A DNA stretch of 64,000 nt from Pyropia haitanensis. Its lineage: Eukaryota; Rhodophyta; Bangiophyceae; Bangiales; Bangiaceae. A program made the position numbers and the translations under genes. The DNA lies in the NCBI GenBank assembly GCA_008729055.1, contig SDUX01000001.1, positions 1,240,001-1,304,000 of the forward strand, given 5' to 3'. Position 1 is the first letter of the stretch. The number at the start of each line of letters is the position of its first letter. The notes under the pieces are model-generated. The model worked only from the letters and a program-made list of their open reading frames with translations. It was not told where the DNA came from and did not search any database. Shown here in pieces: positions 1 through 9,666 of this stretch.

Positions 1-1269
1 AGTGGGGGGAAGGCGAACAGCCGATGGCTGGAGAAGCAGACGTGCGCAAGCCTCACCGCCCGCTGAGTCAGCGGCAGCGGCGGCAGCCGTCCACCGCCAA
101 CTGCACACGGGCCTCAACGCGGGACGCAAGCTCGCAGCTGGCCAGCTGCCTGCTGCTGTTCCTCCGGCATGCCCTCTCCGTCGAGCCGCCACCCACCAGT
201 AGCAGTGACGAGGGCACCTGCCGCGGCCCCATGGCTGCATGTGGGTGCACGGTGGCTGCAGTACGTGTGGGGTGAAAGCAAACAGGGTCGTACGCATGGG
301 GCGAGCAGCTGCCGCCCTGACGACCGTCACGAGGGCGATGAGTGGGGACGTGCCCTCCGAATCACAGGTTGGGAACTGTAGATGGGGAGGAGGACACGAG
401 AACGGTGATCAGCGCACAAAGGGGCACGACGTTTGGCTGTCTGCTGCGGTTGGGCGGCCGGCGCCCTCCGATGAAGCGGGCAGAGAAAGGGCCAGCAGGC
501 GGTCAGACAGCAGGATTGGTTAGAACAGGTCCGGTCGAGACGCGGGCGTGCATGCGGCGCTGGTACCCGACGGGTGCACGGGTCACGCGAGGGCCTCTGT
601 GGGGTGGTGGACGCAGGCAGTAGTGCACCATTGCCGGAGGCAGCGCGATGGATTCCCGTGCGGCGTCGACGTAACAGCGCCTGCGGTCCCACTGTCGGAT
701 CGTTGAACGTACTTGAGTCATATCTCCGCAGCGGCCCAATGTCCTATGCGCCACCGGCAGCTCTCCTCCTCGGGCGCGGGGAACGGGACAACAGAGCGCC
801 TCGAAGCGCGTAACCGGTAGATCGAACGGTGCGGGCGGAGGCCGAAGTGGGGGCTGACGCTTGGTGCAGATTCTCCCCGCTCGAGTCAACGCGTGGAACC
901 GGCCGCGATTGAGGCCTTATGGCAGAGTGAGCCCGGCACACCGCAACCTGGCCCACCACACAGGTGGGATGTGACAATCCAAACTTCGGCCGCGGCCACG
1001 GCTCTCAGCAGCCGCTGTGATGGCGTACTGCCCTAAAAGACGCCTCTTTTTGAAAATTTGGACGGATTGCATGGCTGCTTGATGCACTTTGAACGGCTGA
1101 CGTTCAAGTCGCAGTACTGGCCACCGATGTTGACCCTTGCTCGACCTCACATTCCACGCCCGCGACCATGAGCGCCCTCAAAGCGGACACCTGGACGTAC
1201 GGCAGCATGATCATTCTGCCACATGCCTTTGGAGGTACTCATGATCACATTCTCAGAAAACTAATGAGC
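1..1269. other. no recognisable gene
   Basis: Only short Arg/Pro-rich reading frames occur on both strands, none with a recognisable domain. Base composition is mixed and lower in GC than the zone after 14.7 kb. I see no RNA gene and no repeat shared with the rest of the window. The last five bases before the LTR (1270-1274) are the target-site duplication of the retrotransposon. Confidence 0.6.
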
Positions 1270-1274
1270 GTGGG
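1270..1274. repeat. target-site duplication, left copy (GTGGG)
   Basis: GTGGG abuts the outer edge of the left LTR. The same five bases follow the right LTR at 8642-8646. A 5-bp duplication is usual for Ty3/Gypsy integrases and shows the element inserted as a unit. Confidence 0.9.
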
Positions 1275-2135
1275 TGTGAGGCACCACCCACACACGGGCA
1301 GCCCTCAACGTACTGGCGCCGGTGTCAGCAACCCGTGCACCAATGAGGATGCCGGGCGCGGGGAAGGTGACGGGTGGGATGACGGTGATGGGGGTGGGGA
1401 AGAGGATGGGCGTGACGTCGGTGAGGGTCGAGGGGGTCGAAGGTAAAGGAGGTCTTTGTGTCTCTGTCTGTGGTTGTCCCCCCGAGGTCTCTCCCGGTGG
1501 CGCCCACACTCACGCATTATATACCCCCAGGGGGGCACCCAGGGTGCCCCAAAGCATGCGATTGCCCGTCGTGCCGGTGGACGGCACCAAAGCTCTCAAA
1601 ACAAAGCATGGGCCCTCAGAACAAAGCAAGGGTGGGCGTGTGCGCCCCAAGGCGCCCCACCAGAAAGCCCCAAACGGGGGGGGGACGGTGTGCGGCGCTC
1701 GTAGCGCCGCGCGGCTGGCCCCACGCGCCATTCGACCCGAAAAGCCTCAGAGGCGTGTAAGCAGACGCCAGTCTTCGGGTCGAATATCTCCCGTGGGTCA
1801 GCAAGTCTTGTCGCTCCCATTGGTCCACGGGGAGATTGTTCCGGCTTGCTGACGCGTCAGAGATGTGGCTCGTCTTTTGGTCCGTTAGTCCGTTGATCCG
1901 TTGGAGACTGTACCCGTCGGCAGATGAGTCAGGGTAGTGTCGGTTAGCCAATCCGCGGCTCCCGTGCTGACCGTCCGTTAGTAGTAGATTATCGGACGGA
2001 CACCGCGGCATGCCCCAGATTACTTTGGAGTTGATGCGTCTTGGAAGGAGTTGGCTGAGAAGGACAGGGAAGGAGAGGCCCCAGTCCTTATCCCCTAGGC
2101 TCCAGTCTTGGGGATTTAAGGGGCATATCCTTACA
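1275..2135 (-). repeat. 3' LTR of chromovirus
   Basis: 861 bp, starts TGTGAG and ends TTACA on the plus strand (TG...CA ends), matching 7781-8641 throughout as far as I can read, including a nine-G run at 1676-1684. It contains the same TATA, palindrome and direct-repeat block as the other copy. An inverted repeat (TTCGACCCGAA / TTCGGGTCGAA) lies at about 1733-1788. Confidence 0.96.
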
Positions 2136-2148
2136 CCTCCCCCCCCTT
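2136..2148 (-). other. polypurine tract (plus-strand primer)
   Basis: On the minus strand the 13 bases directly before the 3' LTR are all purine (AAGGGGGGGGAGG). This is where a polypurine tract primes plus-strand DNA synthesis in LTR retroelements. The tract begins inside the pol stop codon (TAA), so coding and priming signals are fused with no spacer. Confidence 0.85.
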
Positions 2149-5100
2149 AGGACGCGCGGCGCAGGAAAGCGTCCAACACCTCAGGTGCGTTCGCAAGGTC
2201 TTGCTTGGTCAGCCAGGAGTTCTCGCTGACGTCACAGCCTTTCCACTTGACCAGGTACTGTAGTCGTCCACGGCGCTTTCGTGACCTTATGATGGAGTCG
2301 ACTTCGTACTCGACAGAACCGTCCGGAAATGCCACCGGAGGCGGAACGGGAGGAAGTCGGCCATAAGGATCAGCGCGGTACGGCTTCAGCAAGCTCGCAT
2401 GAAAGGCGTTGTGAACCTTGCGATCGAGCACCGCTTGGGGAAGATCCAGGCGGAACGTCACATCGTTGATACTCTCAGTGACGCGGTACGGTCCTGAGTA
2501 CTTGGGCATCAGCTTGCGAGCGCCTTGGAAAGCATCTGGCATAAGGTGTTTGGTACTTAGTAGCACCAGATCGTCCACGGCGATCTTGCAAGGTCGGCGA
2601 TGGCGATTTGCGTACGCCGAGCGCGCCTCATTTGCACTCTTGATGGCTGAGATGGCAGTCTCTTGAGCATGTTGGAGACCGCTTAGCCAGTCAGACACTG
2701 CAGGCATGCTTGACTCTGAGTTTTCGAGGATGTCCATTGGTACCGTCTTAGGTTCGAATCCGTAGTTCAGGAAGAAAGGGGAGTACGTTGTAACAGCATT
2801 TGGCGACCGGTTGTAGGCTACTTCGGCAGCAACCAGAAAGAGGTCCCAATCGCCTTGGTGATGGTTGACAAAGTTTCGCAGGATTTCTTCGATCTTTTTG
2901 TTCATGATCTCAGTTTGTCCGTCGGTTTGCGGGTGGTACGCTGAAGAGGCCTTGATCTTGACCTTGAGAATCTCCGTGAGCGACTGCCAGAAGTTGGAGA
3001 AGAAAATGCGGTCCCTGTCGCAGACAACATCAGCTGGGAGTCCGTGGTGTCGATAGACGTGATCATGGTAGAGCTGAGCTGCGACTGGCGCCGTACAGTC
3101 TGGCTTCATAGGGGCGAGGCGAATCATCTTGGAGAGGCGGTCGACAACGACGTAAATCCCGTTGTGGCCTCTTGGAGTCAGAGGAAGAGGCGTGATAAAG
3201 TCCATGGAGACACTTGCCCATCGTTGGCTCGGGGGGTCCAAGGGTTTGAGGTGACCCAGAGGTGAATGGGTGCTAGCCTTGTTCCGCTGGCACAAATCAC
3301 ATGTTTGTACGTATCTTTGGATGTCTTTCCGCATTGTCTTCCAGTAGTACTTGGAAGAGATAACCTTGGTTGTTTTCTTGACTCCCATGTGCCCTTGGCA
3401 CGGGACATCATGGTAGTCGTGGAGTAGTCTTTGGCGTAGAGTACCGACGGGGATACACGTACGGTCACCTCGTTTCAACAACCTCATGTGTAGCCGGTAG
3501 GGAGATACCGGGTCTTTGACTAGGTCGGCAAACTCGGGGTCCGCGTCGTACTCTTGTCTTAAGGTGGCAAGGTCTTGATCACTTTGGTTGATGGTCATGA
3601 GGTTGTTGATTTCAGTTTTCTTGGGGAGTTCTTCAGTGGTCTTGGTCAGCACGCGACTAAGAAGGTCTTGATTGGGGGCGTGCTTGTCGGGAGCATCTTG
3701 TGGCTGCCTGGAAAGGGCATCAGCCACGGGGTTCGAAGTGCCCTTGATTGGGACAATCTTGAACTGGAACTGGTCCAGAAACTCCAGCCACTTGACTTGG
3801 CGATCGTTCAGCTTCTCTTGGGTGCTTAGGTATCTCAGGGACTCATGGTCGGTGTGGACCTCAAAGGGTCTTCCGTAGAGGTAGCAGCGCCAATGCCGGA
3901 TAGCTTGTACGACTGCAAGCAGTTCTCTTTCACGAATGCTGTAGCGCTGCTCGTGGATGTTGAGGGTTAACGAGAAGTACGCCACTGGACGCCGTCCGCG
4001 TCCATCATCTTGCTCAAGGACTGCGCCCACAGCATACCCGCTGGCATCTGTAGACACGTAGATTGGGTATCTCTTGTCGAAAGGCCTTAGCACCGGTGCG
4101 CTTGTCGTTAGGTCCTGCAGCTGCTCAAAGGCTTTCTGGGCGTCGGGTGTCCACTCGAAGTCGACATTCCCAGTCAGCCTCGTTAGCGGCGTAGCTACGG
4201 CAGCCATTCCCTTGATGAATCTTCGATAGAAGTTGACCATACCGAGAAAAGATTGTACATCCTTTTTGCTCCTCGGTGTTGCCCACGTACGGATGGCTTG
4301 GACCTTGTAGTCTTCCATAGAGAAGCCTTTCTCGGAGATGACGTGGCCAAGGTAGTCCACAGTAGTTCGAGCGAACTGGCACTTGCTCAGCTTGGCGTAG
4401 AGCTTGTGTTCTCGTAATTTCTCGAGTGCTAATCGTAGGTGCTTGAGGTGATCGTCGTAAGTTTCGCTGTAGACTAGGATGTCGTCGAGGTAGACACAGA
4501 TGAAGTCGTACAGATAGGGTCGGAAGACATCGTTCATTAGGTTCATGAAGACCGCGGGTGCATTTGTCAGACCAAAGGGTACGACGGTGAACTCATAGAA
4601 TCCGTACTTGGTTCGAAACGCCGTCAAAGGTATTGTTTCTGGGTCAAGGCGAATCTGGTGATAGCCAGAGCGGAGGTCGATCTTTGTAAAGTACTTGGCC
4701 TTTCGCAGTTGGTCAAAGATGTCGTCGATGCGTGGTAGTGGGTACGCGTTCTTGATAGTAGCCTTGTTCAGGGCCCTGTAGTCGATGCACATTCGCCAGC
4801 CACCGTCCTTCTTCGCCGCAAAGAGGACGGAAGAGCCCCACGGTGAGGTGCTTGGTTGGATGAATCCCTTCCTTATGAGGCCGGCCAGTTGAGTCTTGAG
4901 TTCTTCGAGCTCCCATTCGGCTAGTCGGTAAATTCCGCTACGACGCGGTTGGGCGTCATCGGTCAGCTTGATGCTAAATTTGTGACTGCGCTCAGGAGGG
5001 AGTCCGTCGGGAAGCTCGTCTGGGAAGACGTCAGCGTACTCTTTGAGAATCTCTTGAACTTCTTTCTTGTCTTCGCCTTGTCCCATCGTAATGGCGTTAA

Positions 5101-5689
5101 TGTCGAAGGTGCTAGAGGGATCTTCCGACTGCAGGTAGATGGCAAAAACAGGGCACCTTTGAACGAGGTCCCGAGCAAGGCGTTGCCGACTGATCAGAGC
5201 TTCGGGCTTCTTGAGGGAGGCAGTGATAGAAATGTTCTTGTGGTTGAACTTGAAGGAGATCTTGTTTTTCTTGTTGTTGATTTTGGCGTCCTTGTCATCG
5301 CGCCACTTCTTTCCCAGGATGAGGTCGTACGCGCTCAATTCACAAACAGCAAACCGAAGTCGCTCTTGGTACGGTCCGATGTGAATCTCAAGAGGGTCAA
5401 CGGTTTCAGCGAGGACATGGGAGCGGCCATCGGGCATGCTTGCCGCGAAGTCCGTTCCTTTCGTTTTCACATGCAAGGAGGTAACGAGGCGCCTTGAGAC
5501 GACGTTGATGGGAGATCCGTCGTCGAACAGCACCTTAACAGCTTTTCCATTGACAGAAGCAGTAGAAAGCAGAAGCCCGAGTCGCGGGCCTTCAAATGGT
5601 GACGACATATTTTCAGGAACCGAAGGAGCGTCTTTCACAGATGTTGAGGATTGTTGCTGCTTCAGTTCCGCTGGCCTTTTGGGCAGTCC
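2147..5689 (-). CDS. Pol polyprotein of chromovirus (PR-RT-RH-IN-chromodomain)
   Basis: The frame is open from 5689; 1163 residues follow from a GTG at 5638, numbered here from that codon. Protease-like segment at 36-50 with D39-D40-G41-S42, unlike the usual D-S/T-G. Reverse transcriptase about 250-420 with the YLDD active site at 383-386. RNase H about 525-645 (acidic residues near D531, E572, D597). Integrase with an HHCC zinc domain (H750, C780, C783) and catalytic D813, D874, E910, the last two separated by 35 residues. C-terminal chromodomain 1109-1163. It copies the RNA into DNA and integrates it. No internal stop was seen. It overlaps the end of gag by 28 bases in the -1 frame, so it is probably made as a Gag-Pol fusion by frameshifting at 5677-5683; the pol frame has no ATG near its beginning. 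Confidence 0.96.
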   Translation of the reverse strand, partial: GLPKRPAELKQQQSSTSVKDAPSVPENMSSPFEGPRLGLLLSTASVNGKAVKVLFDDGSPINVVSRRLVTSLHVKTKGTDFAASMPDGRSHVLAETVDPLEIHIGPYQERLRFAVCELSAYDLILGKKWRDDKDAKINNKKNKISFKFNHKNISITASLKKPEALISRQRLARDLVQRCPVFAIYLQSEDPSSTFDINAITMGQGEDKKEVQEILKEYADVFPDELPDGLPPERSHKFSIKLTDDAQPRRSGIYRLAEWELEELKTQLAGLIRKGFIQPSTSPWGSSVLFAAKKDGGWRMCIDYRALNKATIKNAYPLPRIDDIFDQLRKAKYFTKIDLRSGYHQIRLDPETIPLTAFRTKYGFYEFTVVPFGLTNAPAVFMNLMNDVFRPYLYDFICVYLDDILVYSETYDDHLKHLRLALEKLREHKLYAKLSKCQFARTTVDYLGHVISEKGFSMEDYKVQAIRTWATPRSKKDVQSFLGMVNFYRRFIKGMAAVATPLTRLTGNVDFEWTPDAQKAFEQLQDLTTSAPVLRPFDKRYPIYVSTDASGYAVGAVLEQDDGRGRRPVAYFSLTLNIHEQRYSIRERELLAVVQAIRHWRCYLYGRPFEVHTDHESLRYLSTQEKLNDRQVKWLEFLDQFQFKIVPIKGTSNPVADALSRQPQDAPDKHAPNQDLLSRVLTKTTEELPKKTEINNLMTINQSDQDLATLRQEYDADPEFADLVKDPVSPYRLHMRLLKRGDRTCIPVGTLRQRLLHDYHDVPCQGHMGVKKTTKVISSKYYWKTMRKDIQRYVQTCDLCQRNKASTHSPLGHLKPLDPPSQRWASVSMDFITPLPLTPRGHNGIYVVVDRLSKMIRLAPMKPDCTAPVAAQLYHDHVYRHHGLPADVVCDRDRIFFSNFWQSLTEILKVKIKASSAYHPQTDGQTEIMNKKIEEILRNFVNHHQGDWDLFLVAAEVAYNRSPNAVTTYSPFFLNYGFEPKTVPMDILENSESSMPAVSDWLSGLQHAQETAISAIKSANEARSAYANRHRRPCKIAVDDLVLLSTKHLMPDAFQGARKLMPKYSGPYRVTESINDVTFRLDLPQAVLDRKVHNAFHASLLKPYRADPYGRLPPVPPPVAFPDGSVEYEVDSIIRSRKRRGRLQYLVKWKGCDVSENSWLTKQDLANAPEVLDAFLRRAS

Positions 5690-6540
5690 TTAGCCATGTG
5701 TCCTTTCTCGCGACAGCGAAGGCAGAGACCCTCGCGCATGCAGCGCTGGCGTTCGTCTGGCGTCAGCTTTTCGATCTTGATGCTGGAAATGTCCATTGGG
5801 ACAACGCCCATCGTCGGTGGCTTGCCAGAAGTGCTGTTAACATTGCTGGTGATACGGGACACTCCAGCCTTGGCCGCTTCCACGCGCAGGGCGTCCGTCA
5901 TCAGTGATTCAAGATCGGTGTACGTCTTGAGGCACAGTGCCTGCCAGATGTCGCGCTTCAGGCCTCGGCTATAGCGGTCGATCTTTTCCGCTTCGGTGAT
6001 GTCCGGGATGTCCAAGAGGACGCTCAGGAAAGTCCTGTTGAACGTCCCGACGTCCTTGATTTGGCGCCATGAGTGCAGCTTGTCCCGCGCCGCCTGCGTC
6101 TTGTTCAGAGGGTTGAAGCGACGGATGAGCGCAGCCCGAAAGGTAGCCCAGTCGGGGACCGCCGTCGTCCGACTGTAGGTATGCCACCAGGTGAACGCTT
6201 CACCGTCCAGGTAGGTGCAGGCGATCCGACACGCTTCGTCAGGGTCAGTCAGTCGCACATATGAGTCCATGTGCGAGCACCATGCTTCAATTGTCCCGGG
6301 CTTGCCAGAGAACAGCGCGGGCTTATTCGGCCTCGCAGTCGTCGCGCCTCCACTCGAGGCCTTAGCCTTGGCGTCGGACAGCTGTTTCTTGGCGTCCGCC
6401 AATTCAACCTTATGAGCCTCGAGCTCGGCGCTCATCTGCGAGACGAACGCTGTAAGTTGATTCCATGACTCCGCGGAGGGTGCGGTTGAGGCCGTTCCCG
6501 GATTAATCGGGCTTACAGTCGCAGGATTCGGGGGGTCCAT
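5662..6540 (-). CDS. Gag of chromovirus
   Basis: 292 residues from the ATG at 6540. It forms the particle that packages the element RNA. The middle carries the typical retrotransposon Gag region (a Trp-Trp pair followed by the F-x-x-x-L-x-x-R-F pattern). The C-terminus has one CCHC zinc knuckle, C273-C276-H281-C286 (CX2CX4HX4C), six residues before the end. The frame continues upstream to 6681 without an ATG, but ATG 6540 gives the expected start. Stop TGA at 5664-5662 lies inside the pol frame. Confidence 0.95.
   Translation of the reverse strand: MDPPNPATVSPINPGTASTAPSAESWNQLTAFVSQMSAELEAHKVELADAKKQLSDAKAKASSGGATTARPNKPALFSGKPGTIEAWCSHMDSYVRLTDPDEACRIACTYLDGEAFTWWHTYSRTTAVPDWATFRAALIRRFNPLNKTQAARDKLHSWRQIKDVGTFNRTFLSVLLDIPDITEAEKIDRYSRGLKRDIWQALCLKTYTDLESLMTDALRVEAAKAGVSRITSNVNSTSGKPPTMGVVPMDISSIKIEKLTPDERQRCMREGLCLRCREKGHMAKDCPKGQRN
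5677..5683 (-). promoter_or_regulatory. putative -1 ribosomal frameshift site (C CCA AAA)
   Basis: In the gag frame the minus strand reads C-CCA-AAA, a perfect X-XXY-YYZ slippery heptamer, 13 bases before the gag stop. A one-base backward slip puts ribosomes exactly into the pol frame, which is open from 5689. Whether a stimulatory RNA structure lies downstream I cannot judge by eye. Confidence 0.7.
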
Positions 6541-6904
6541 TGCGTCCTGGGTGAGGTCCGCAACAATCAAATTAACCCAACAGATCCGGTTTGACTTACT
6601 CCGGCAGAGCACGGGGCAAGTCTTACAAGATGTGCAAGTTAATTTGACCAAGCAAAATAGTGCTGCACTAGCTCTGGACAAGCGTGGCCGTCGTGGCTAC
6701 CACGTTTCCAAAGATGGACAACACTATTTGATGGGTCACAAGCGATGCGATGAAGCAGAATTCGAAGACTCAAATCACGCAATCGGATTTTCCCGCCGGC
6801 CGCCGCGCACGGGCCCGAGTCGGGTCGTGCCGGATTTCCACGCGGGGGGATCAAAGGGGGAAAATCGCGTCTCTTGCACAGATCCTGGGGGGTGTTGCGA
6901 GGTG
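6541..6904 (-). other. spacer between zinc-finger ORF and gag
   Basis: About 360 bp of element DNA upstream of the gag ATG. The gag frame stays open back to 6681 but without ATG. No other coding signal was recognised; it probably serves as gag leader and packaging region. Confidence 0.5.
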
Positions 6905-7543
6905 TCAGTCGGTGCGGCGCGCCAGCGTGCGGTGGTGATCCTTGCCACGCTGGTGGCGTTCGAAGTGCTCGACCGTCTCAAATTCGCGATCGCACACGTC
7001 GCAACGAGGGCGGGTCGCTGGACGGTTGACCGTATTGCGGTGGCGCCGCGACCAGCGATGGTCGCGCAGCACTGTCAGGCTGTTGCAACGCACACCGCAC
7101 GGCTTGCAAACGTATTTGCCCTTGGGGATGGTCTTGGCGATCCGGCGCTGCTCTCGCTGCTCTGCTGCGCGCGCGGTCGTCGGTCGGATGTGGCCGATTC
7201 GTGGAGCCGGCGGCGCGATGTAGCGCCGGGCCGGATCCTGCGCGGGCAGCAGCAGGCGCCGGTTGGCTGGGACCGCCGGTCCTGACGTGGCCGGGCCCTT
7301 ACCCTTGCGCGAGAGGGGGGGCTTGGATGCGGCTGGCGCCGCCGATGCGGCCGTCGCCGCCACAGAGGATGACGTGGATGCGCCCGCCGGGGTGCCACGT
7401 GCCGCCGCGGTGTCGCGCGCCGCCGCGGTGCCGCGCGCCGCTGGGGTGCCGCGCGCCGTCGGGGGGCGCGCCGTCGCCGCCGAGGAAGTCGGGGCGTCCG
7501 CCAACGCCGAGGAAGAAAATTCCGAACCTGATTTGGCACTCAC
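6905..7543 (-). CDS. extra ORF of retrotransposon: double C2H2 (HX5H) zinc-finger protein, no AUG
   Basis: 212 codons from a GTG at 7543; the frame is open back to 7654. It lies between the 5' LTR and gag and reads in the same direction. Residues 1-140 are Ala/Thr/Pro-rich with an A-A-A-R-G-T-type repeat, then a basic stretch. Two fingers follow: C146-C149-H162-H168 and C181-C184-H197-H203, both CX2CX12HX5H. This spacing is typical of matrin/U1-C/JAZ-like fingers that often bind RNA or double-stranded nucleic acid. Two perfectly spaced fingers make chance unlikely. No Met codon occurs anywhere in the open frame, so expression would need a non-AUG start or splicing from an upstream leader. It may be a captured host fragment or a genuine accessory protein; the role is unknown. 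Confidence 0.6.
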   Translation of the reverse strand: MSAKSGSEFSSSALADAPTSSAATARPPTARGTPAARGTAAARDTAAARGTPAGASTSSSVAATAASAAPAASKPPLSRKGKGPATSGPAVPANRRLLLPAQDPARRYIAPPAPRIGHIRPTTARAAEQREQRRIAKTIPKGKYVCKPCGVRCNSLTVLRDHRWSRRHRNTVNRPATRPRCDVCDREFETVEHFERHQRGKDHHRTLARRTD

Positions 7544-7760
7544 TGGGTTTCGACAATCAGTCGACCAAAAGAAAAAAAACCGTGACAGGGGCCACCAGGG
7601 CAGTGTCAGGGCAGTGTTCTTTCGGTGTGATTCGTGGAACCCGCTGCGTTCGTATTACAATGCCCGAGGCACGCCGAACACAGGGGGCAGCACGAGTGCA
7701 CAAACACAGGGAGGGCCAAATCCAGGACGGAATCGCAACGTCACCGCCAAGAGGAAGTCA

Positions 7761-7778
7761 AACTATCTGAAGCTACCA
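7761..7778 (-). other. candidate primer-binding site
   Basis: Two bases inside the 5' LTR the minus strand reads TGGTAGCTTCAGATAGTT. TGG would pair with the CCA end of a tRNA. The first seven bases resemble initiator-Met primer sites, but I cannot assign the tRNA without the host tRNA set. Confidence 0.6.
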
Positions 7779-7780
7779 CA

Positions 7781-8641
7781 TGTGAGGCACCACCCACACA
7801 CGGGCAGCCCTCAACGTACTGGCGCCGGTGTCAGCAACCCGTGCACCAATGAGGATGCCGGGCGCGGGGAAGGTGACGGGTGGGATGACGGTGATGGGGG
7901 TGGGGAAGAGGATGGGCGTGACGTCGGTGAGGGTCGAGGGGGTCGAAGGTAAAGGAGGTCTTTGTGTCTCTGTCTGTGGTTGTCCCCCCGAGGTCTCTCC
8001 CGGTGGCGCCCACACTCACGCATTATATACCCCCAGGGGGGCACCCAGGGTGCCCCAAAGCATGCGATTGCCCGTCGTGCCGGTGGACGGCACCAAAGCT
8101 CTCAAAACAAAGCATGGGCCCTCAGAACAAAGCAAGGGTGGGCGTGTGCGCCCCAAGGCGCCCCACCAGAAAGCCCCAAACGGGGGGGGGACGGTGTGCG
8201 GCGCTCGTAGCGCCGCGCGGCTGGCCCCACGCGCCATTCGACCCGAAAAGCCTCAGAGGCGTGTAAGCAGACGCCAGTCTTCGGGTCGAATATCTCCCGT
8301 GGGTCAGCAAGTCTTGTCGCTCCCATTGGTCCACGGGGAGATTGTTCCGGCTTGCTGACGCGTCAGAGATGTGGCTCGTCTTTTGGTCCGTTAGTCCGTT
8401 GATCCGTTGGAGACTGTACCCGTCGGCAGATGAGTCAGGGTAGTGTCGGTTAGCCAATCCGCGGCTCCCGTGCTGACCGTCCGTTAGTAGTAGATTATCG
8501 GACGGACACCGCGGCATGCCCCAGATTACTTTGGAGTTGATGCGTCTTGGAAGGAGTTGGCTGAGAAGGACAGGGAAGGAGAGGCCCCAGTCCTTATCCC
8601 CTAGGCTCCAGTCTTGGGGATTTAAGGGGCATATCCTTACA
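7781..8641 (-). repeat. 5' LTR of chromovirus (promoter copy)
   Basis: Same 861 bp as 1275-2135. Reading on the minus strand, U3 runs from 8641 to about 7995, followed by R-U5 of roughly 215 bp, judged from the TATA box at 8029-8023. Confidence 0.95.
8023..8138 (-). promoter_or_regulatory. LTR core promoter: TATA box, palindrome and direct repeats
   Basis: On the minus strand TATATAA lies at 8029-8023. Just upstream is a perfect 9+1+9 palindrome, GGGGCACCC-A-GGGTGCCCC (8038-8056). Further upstream are two 18-bp direct repeats 20 bp apart (CTCAAAACAAAGCATGGG and CTCAGAACAAAGCAAGGG, plus-strand reading, 8101-8138). The arrangement suggests protein binding sites; the factors are unknown. The same block is in the 3' LTR. 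Confidence 0.55.
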
Positions 8642-8646
8642 GTGGG
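8642..8646. repeat. target-site duplication, right copy (GTGGG)
   Basis: Matches 1270-1274 exactly and follows the 5' LTR directly. Confidence 0.9.
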
Positions 8647-9666
8647 GCGTGTTGTGTTGACTCGCACCCCACGACGGCATGTGGAGCGCGCGCCAAGTGA
8701 CATTCCTTCCGATGTCCTACCTGATAGCGGTCGCGCTTGTTGTCTCAGATGGTGCAGTGCGCTGCGTCTCCTGGTGCGCTCAGTTCACCGCTGTCCCACA
8801 GAAACACTTCGACCGTCACGCGCGGCAGAAGGCGGCTCTCCGACAGCACCAGCCGGCTCGAGGGGGGAACTGCTCACATGACGACAAGTGCATTGCAGTA
8901 CCGCTGGACATAGTGCGTCGATCACTGCTCCGCGAGAGACCGAGCCATCCTTATCTGTGCACATTCTCAGTCGTCTCGATCACCTGCACCGGAAAGAGAC
9001 GACACAGACACCTGTCCACGCCGGTGGGGTTGCAGTGAAACGCTGAAGGCTGTGGTGTTGCTCATAGCAGTCTCCATGCCGAGCCTGTCGCGCCTGGGCA
9101 CAGTAGAGAGTCGCTTCTGAGCGCCGTTGCTACATGAGAATAAAAAAGCAGCCAGGGTTCGCAAAGAAAGGGTGGTAACCGTGCACTGAAAGACCTATTG
9201 CGGTGGCTCATGATTCTGACGGAAAAACCGCTCACTTGGCTTCTCCTCGGACTGTCATCCTCGTTTGAGTAACAGGACCTACCGACCGCTCCGGAGTCGA
9301 GGTGGTCTCTCCTCACGACGTCCACAGCCACGGTGAACCGAGAGAGCTTGTCCGAACAGTCTGCATACAATCCCCAAGAGAGTTACTGTGCACCGCGAGC
9401 AAGTTCTACACCACACAAAGTCCTGCTAGGACAGAAAGTTAGATGACTTTTCGCACCGATAGCAACCGGACACGCGGCATTCATTGCCACGAAGAAGACT
9501 ACTGATCTGCTGCGTGATGCACGTGTCACTTGGGGGTGCCCGCGCAGCCCATTGGCATTGCACGCTGCCCGTCCTTGATGCCCGCCCGTTCTCGGCCTTT
9601 CCTCTCCACCAAAGCTCCGCAGAAGGTGTTTCCCGTCTGTCGCACACTCTTCCTAGCATCCTGTTC
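8647..9666. other. no recognisable gene
   Basis: About 1 kb between the retrotransposon and the next ORF. Base composition is the most balanced in the window. Short reading frames on both strands show no domain. It may contain the promoter of the ORF at 9667; I see no clear TATA box or repeat. Confidence 0.5.

Larger units (their letters stand above)
1275..8641 (-). mobile_element. complete Ty3/Gypsy chromovirus LTR retrotransposon
   Basis: A 7,367-bp element reading on the minus strand, so its 5' LTR is the right one. In order of transcription it has: 5' LTR (8641-7781), a TGG-starting primer site two bases inside the LTR, an extra zinc-finger ORF (7543-6905), gag (6540-5662), pol with protease, reverse transcriptase, RNase H, integrase and C-terminal chromodomain (5689-2147), a 13-base polypurine tract, and the 3' LTR (2135-1275). 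The LTRs are equal in length (861 bp, constant offset of 6,506) and I saw no difference between them. GTGGG flanks both ends. Gag and pol are open, so the insertion looks young and possibly active. The chromodomain places it among chromoviruses, which target chromatin marks; this is family knowledge. The extra upstream ORF is not standard for the group. Confidence 0.97.

Noticed and set aside
2749..2762. tRNA B-box-like GGTTCGAATCC
   Set aside because: It lies inside intact pol coding sequence and no A box or cloverleaf can be built around it.
7263..7952. Plus-strand frame running from the retrotransposon body into the right LTR
   Set aside because: It is the antisense of the zinc-finger ORF and the LTR; no domain, and composition fits a shadow.
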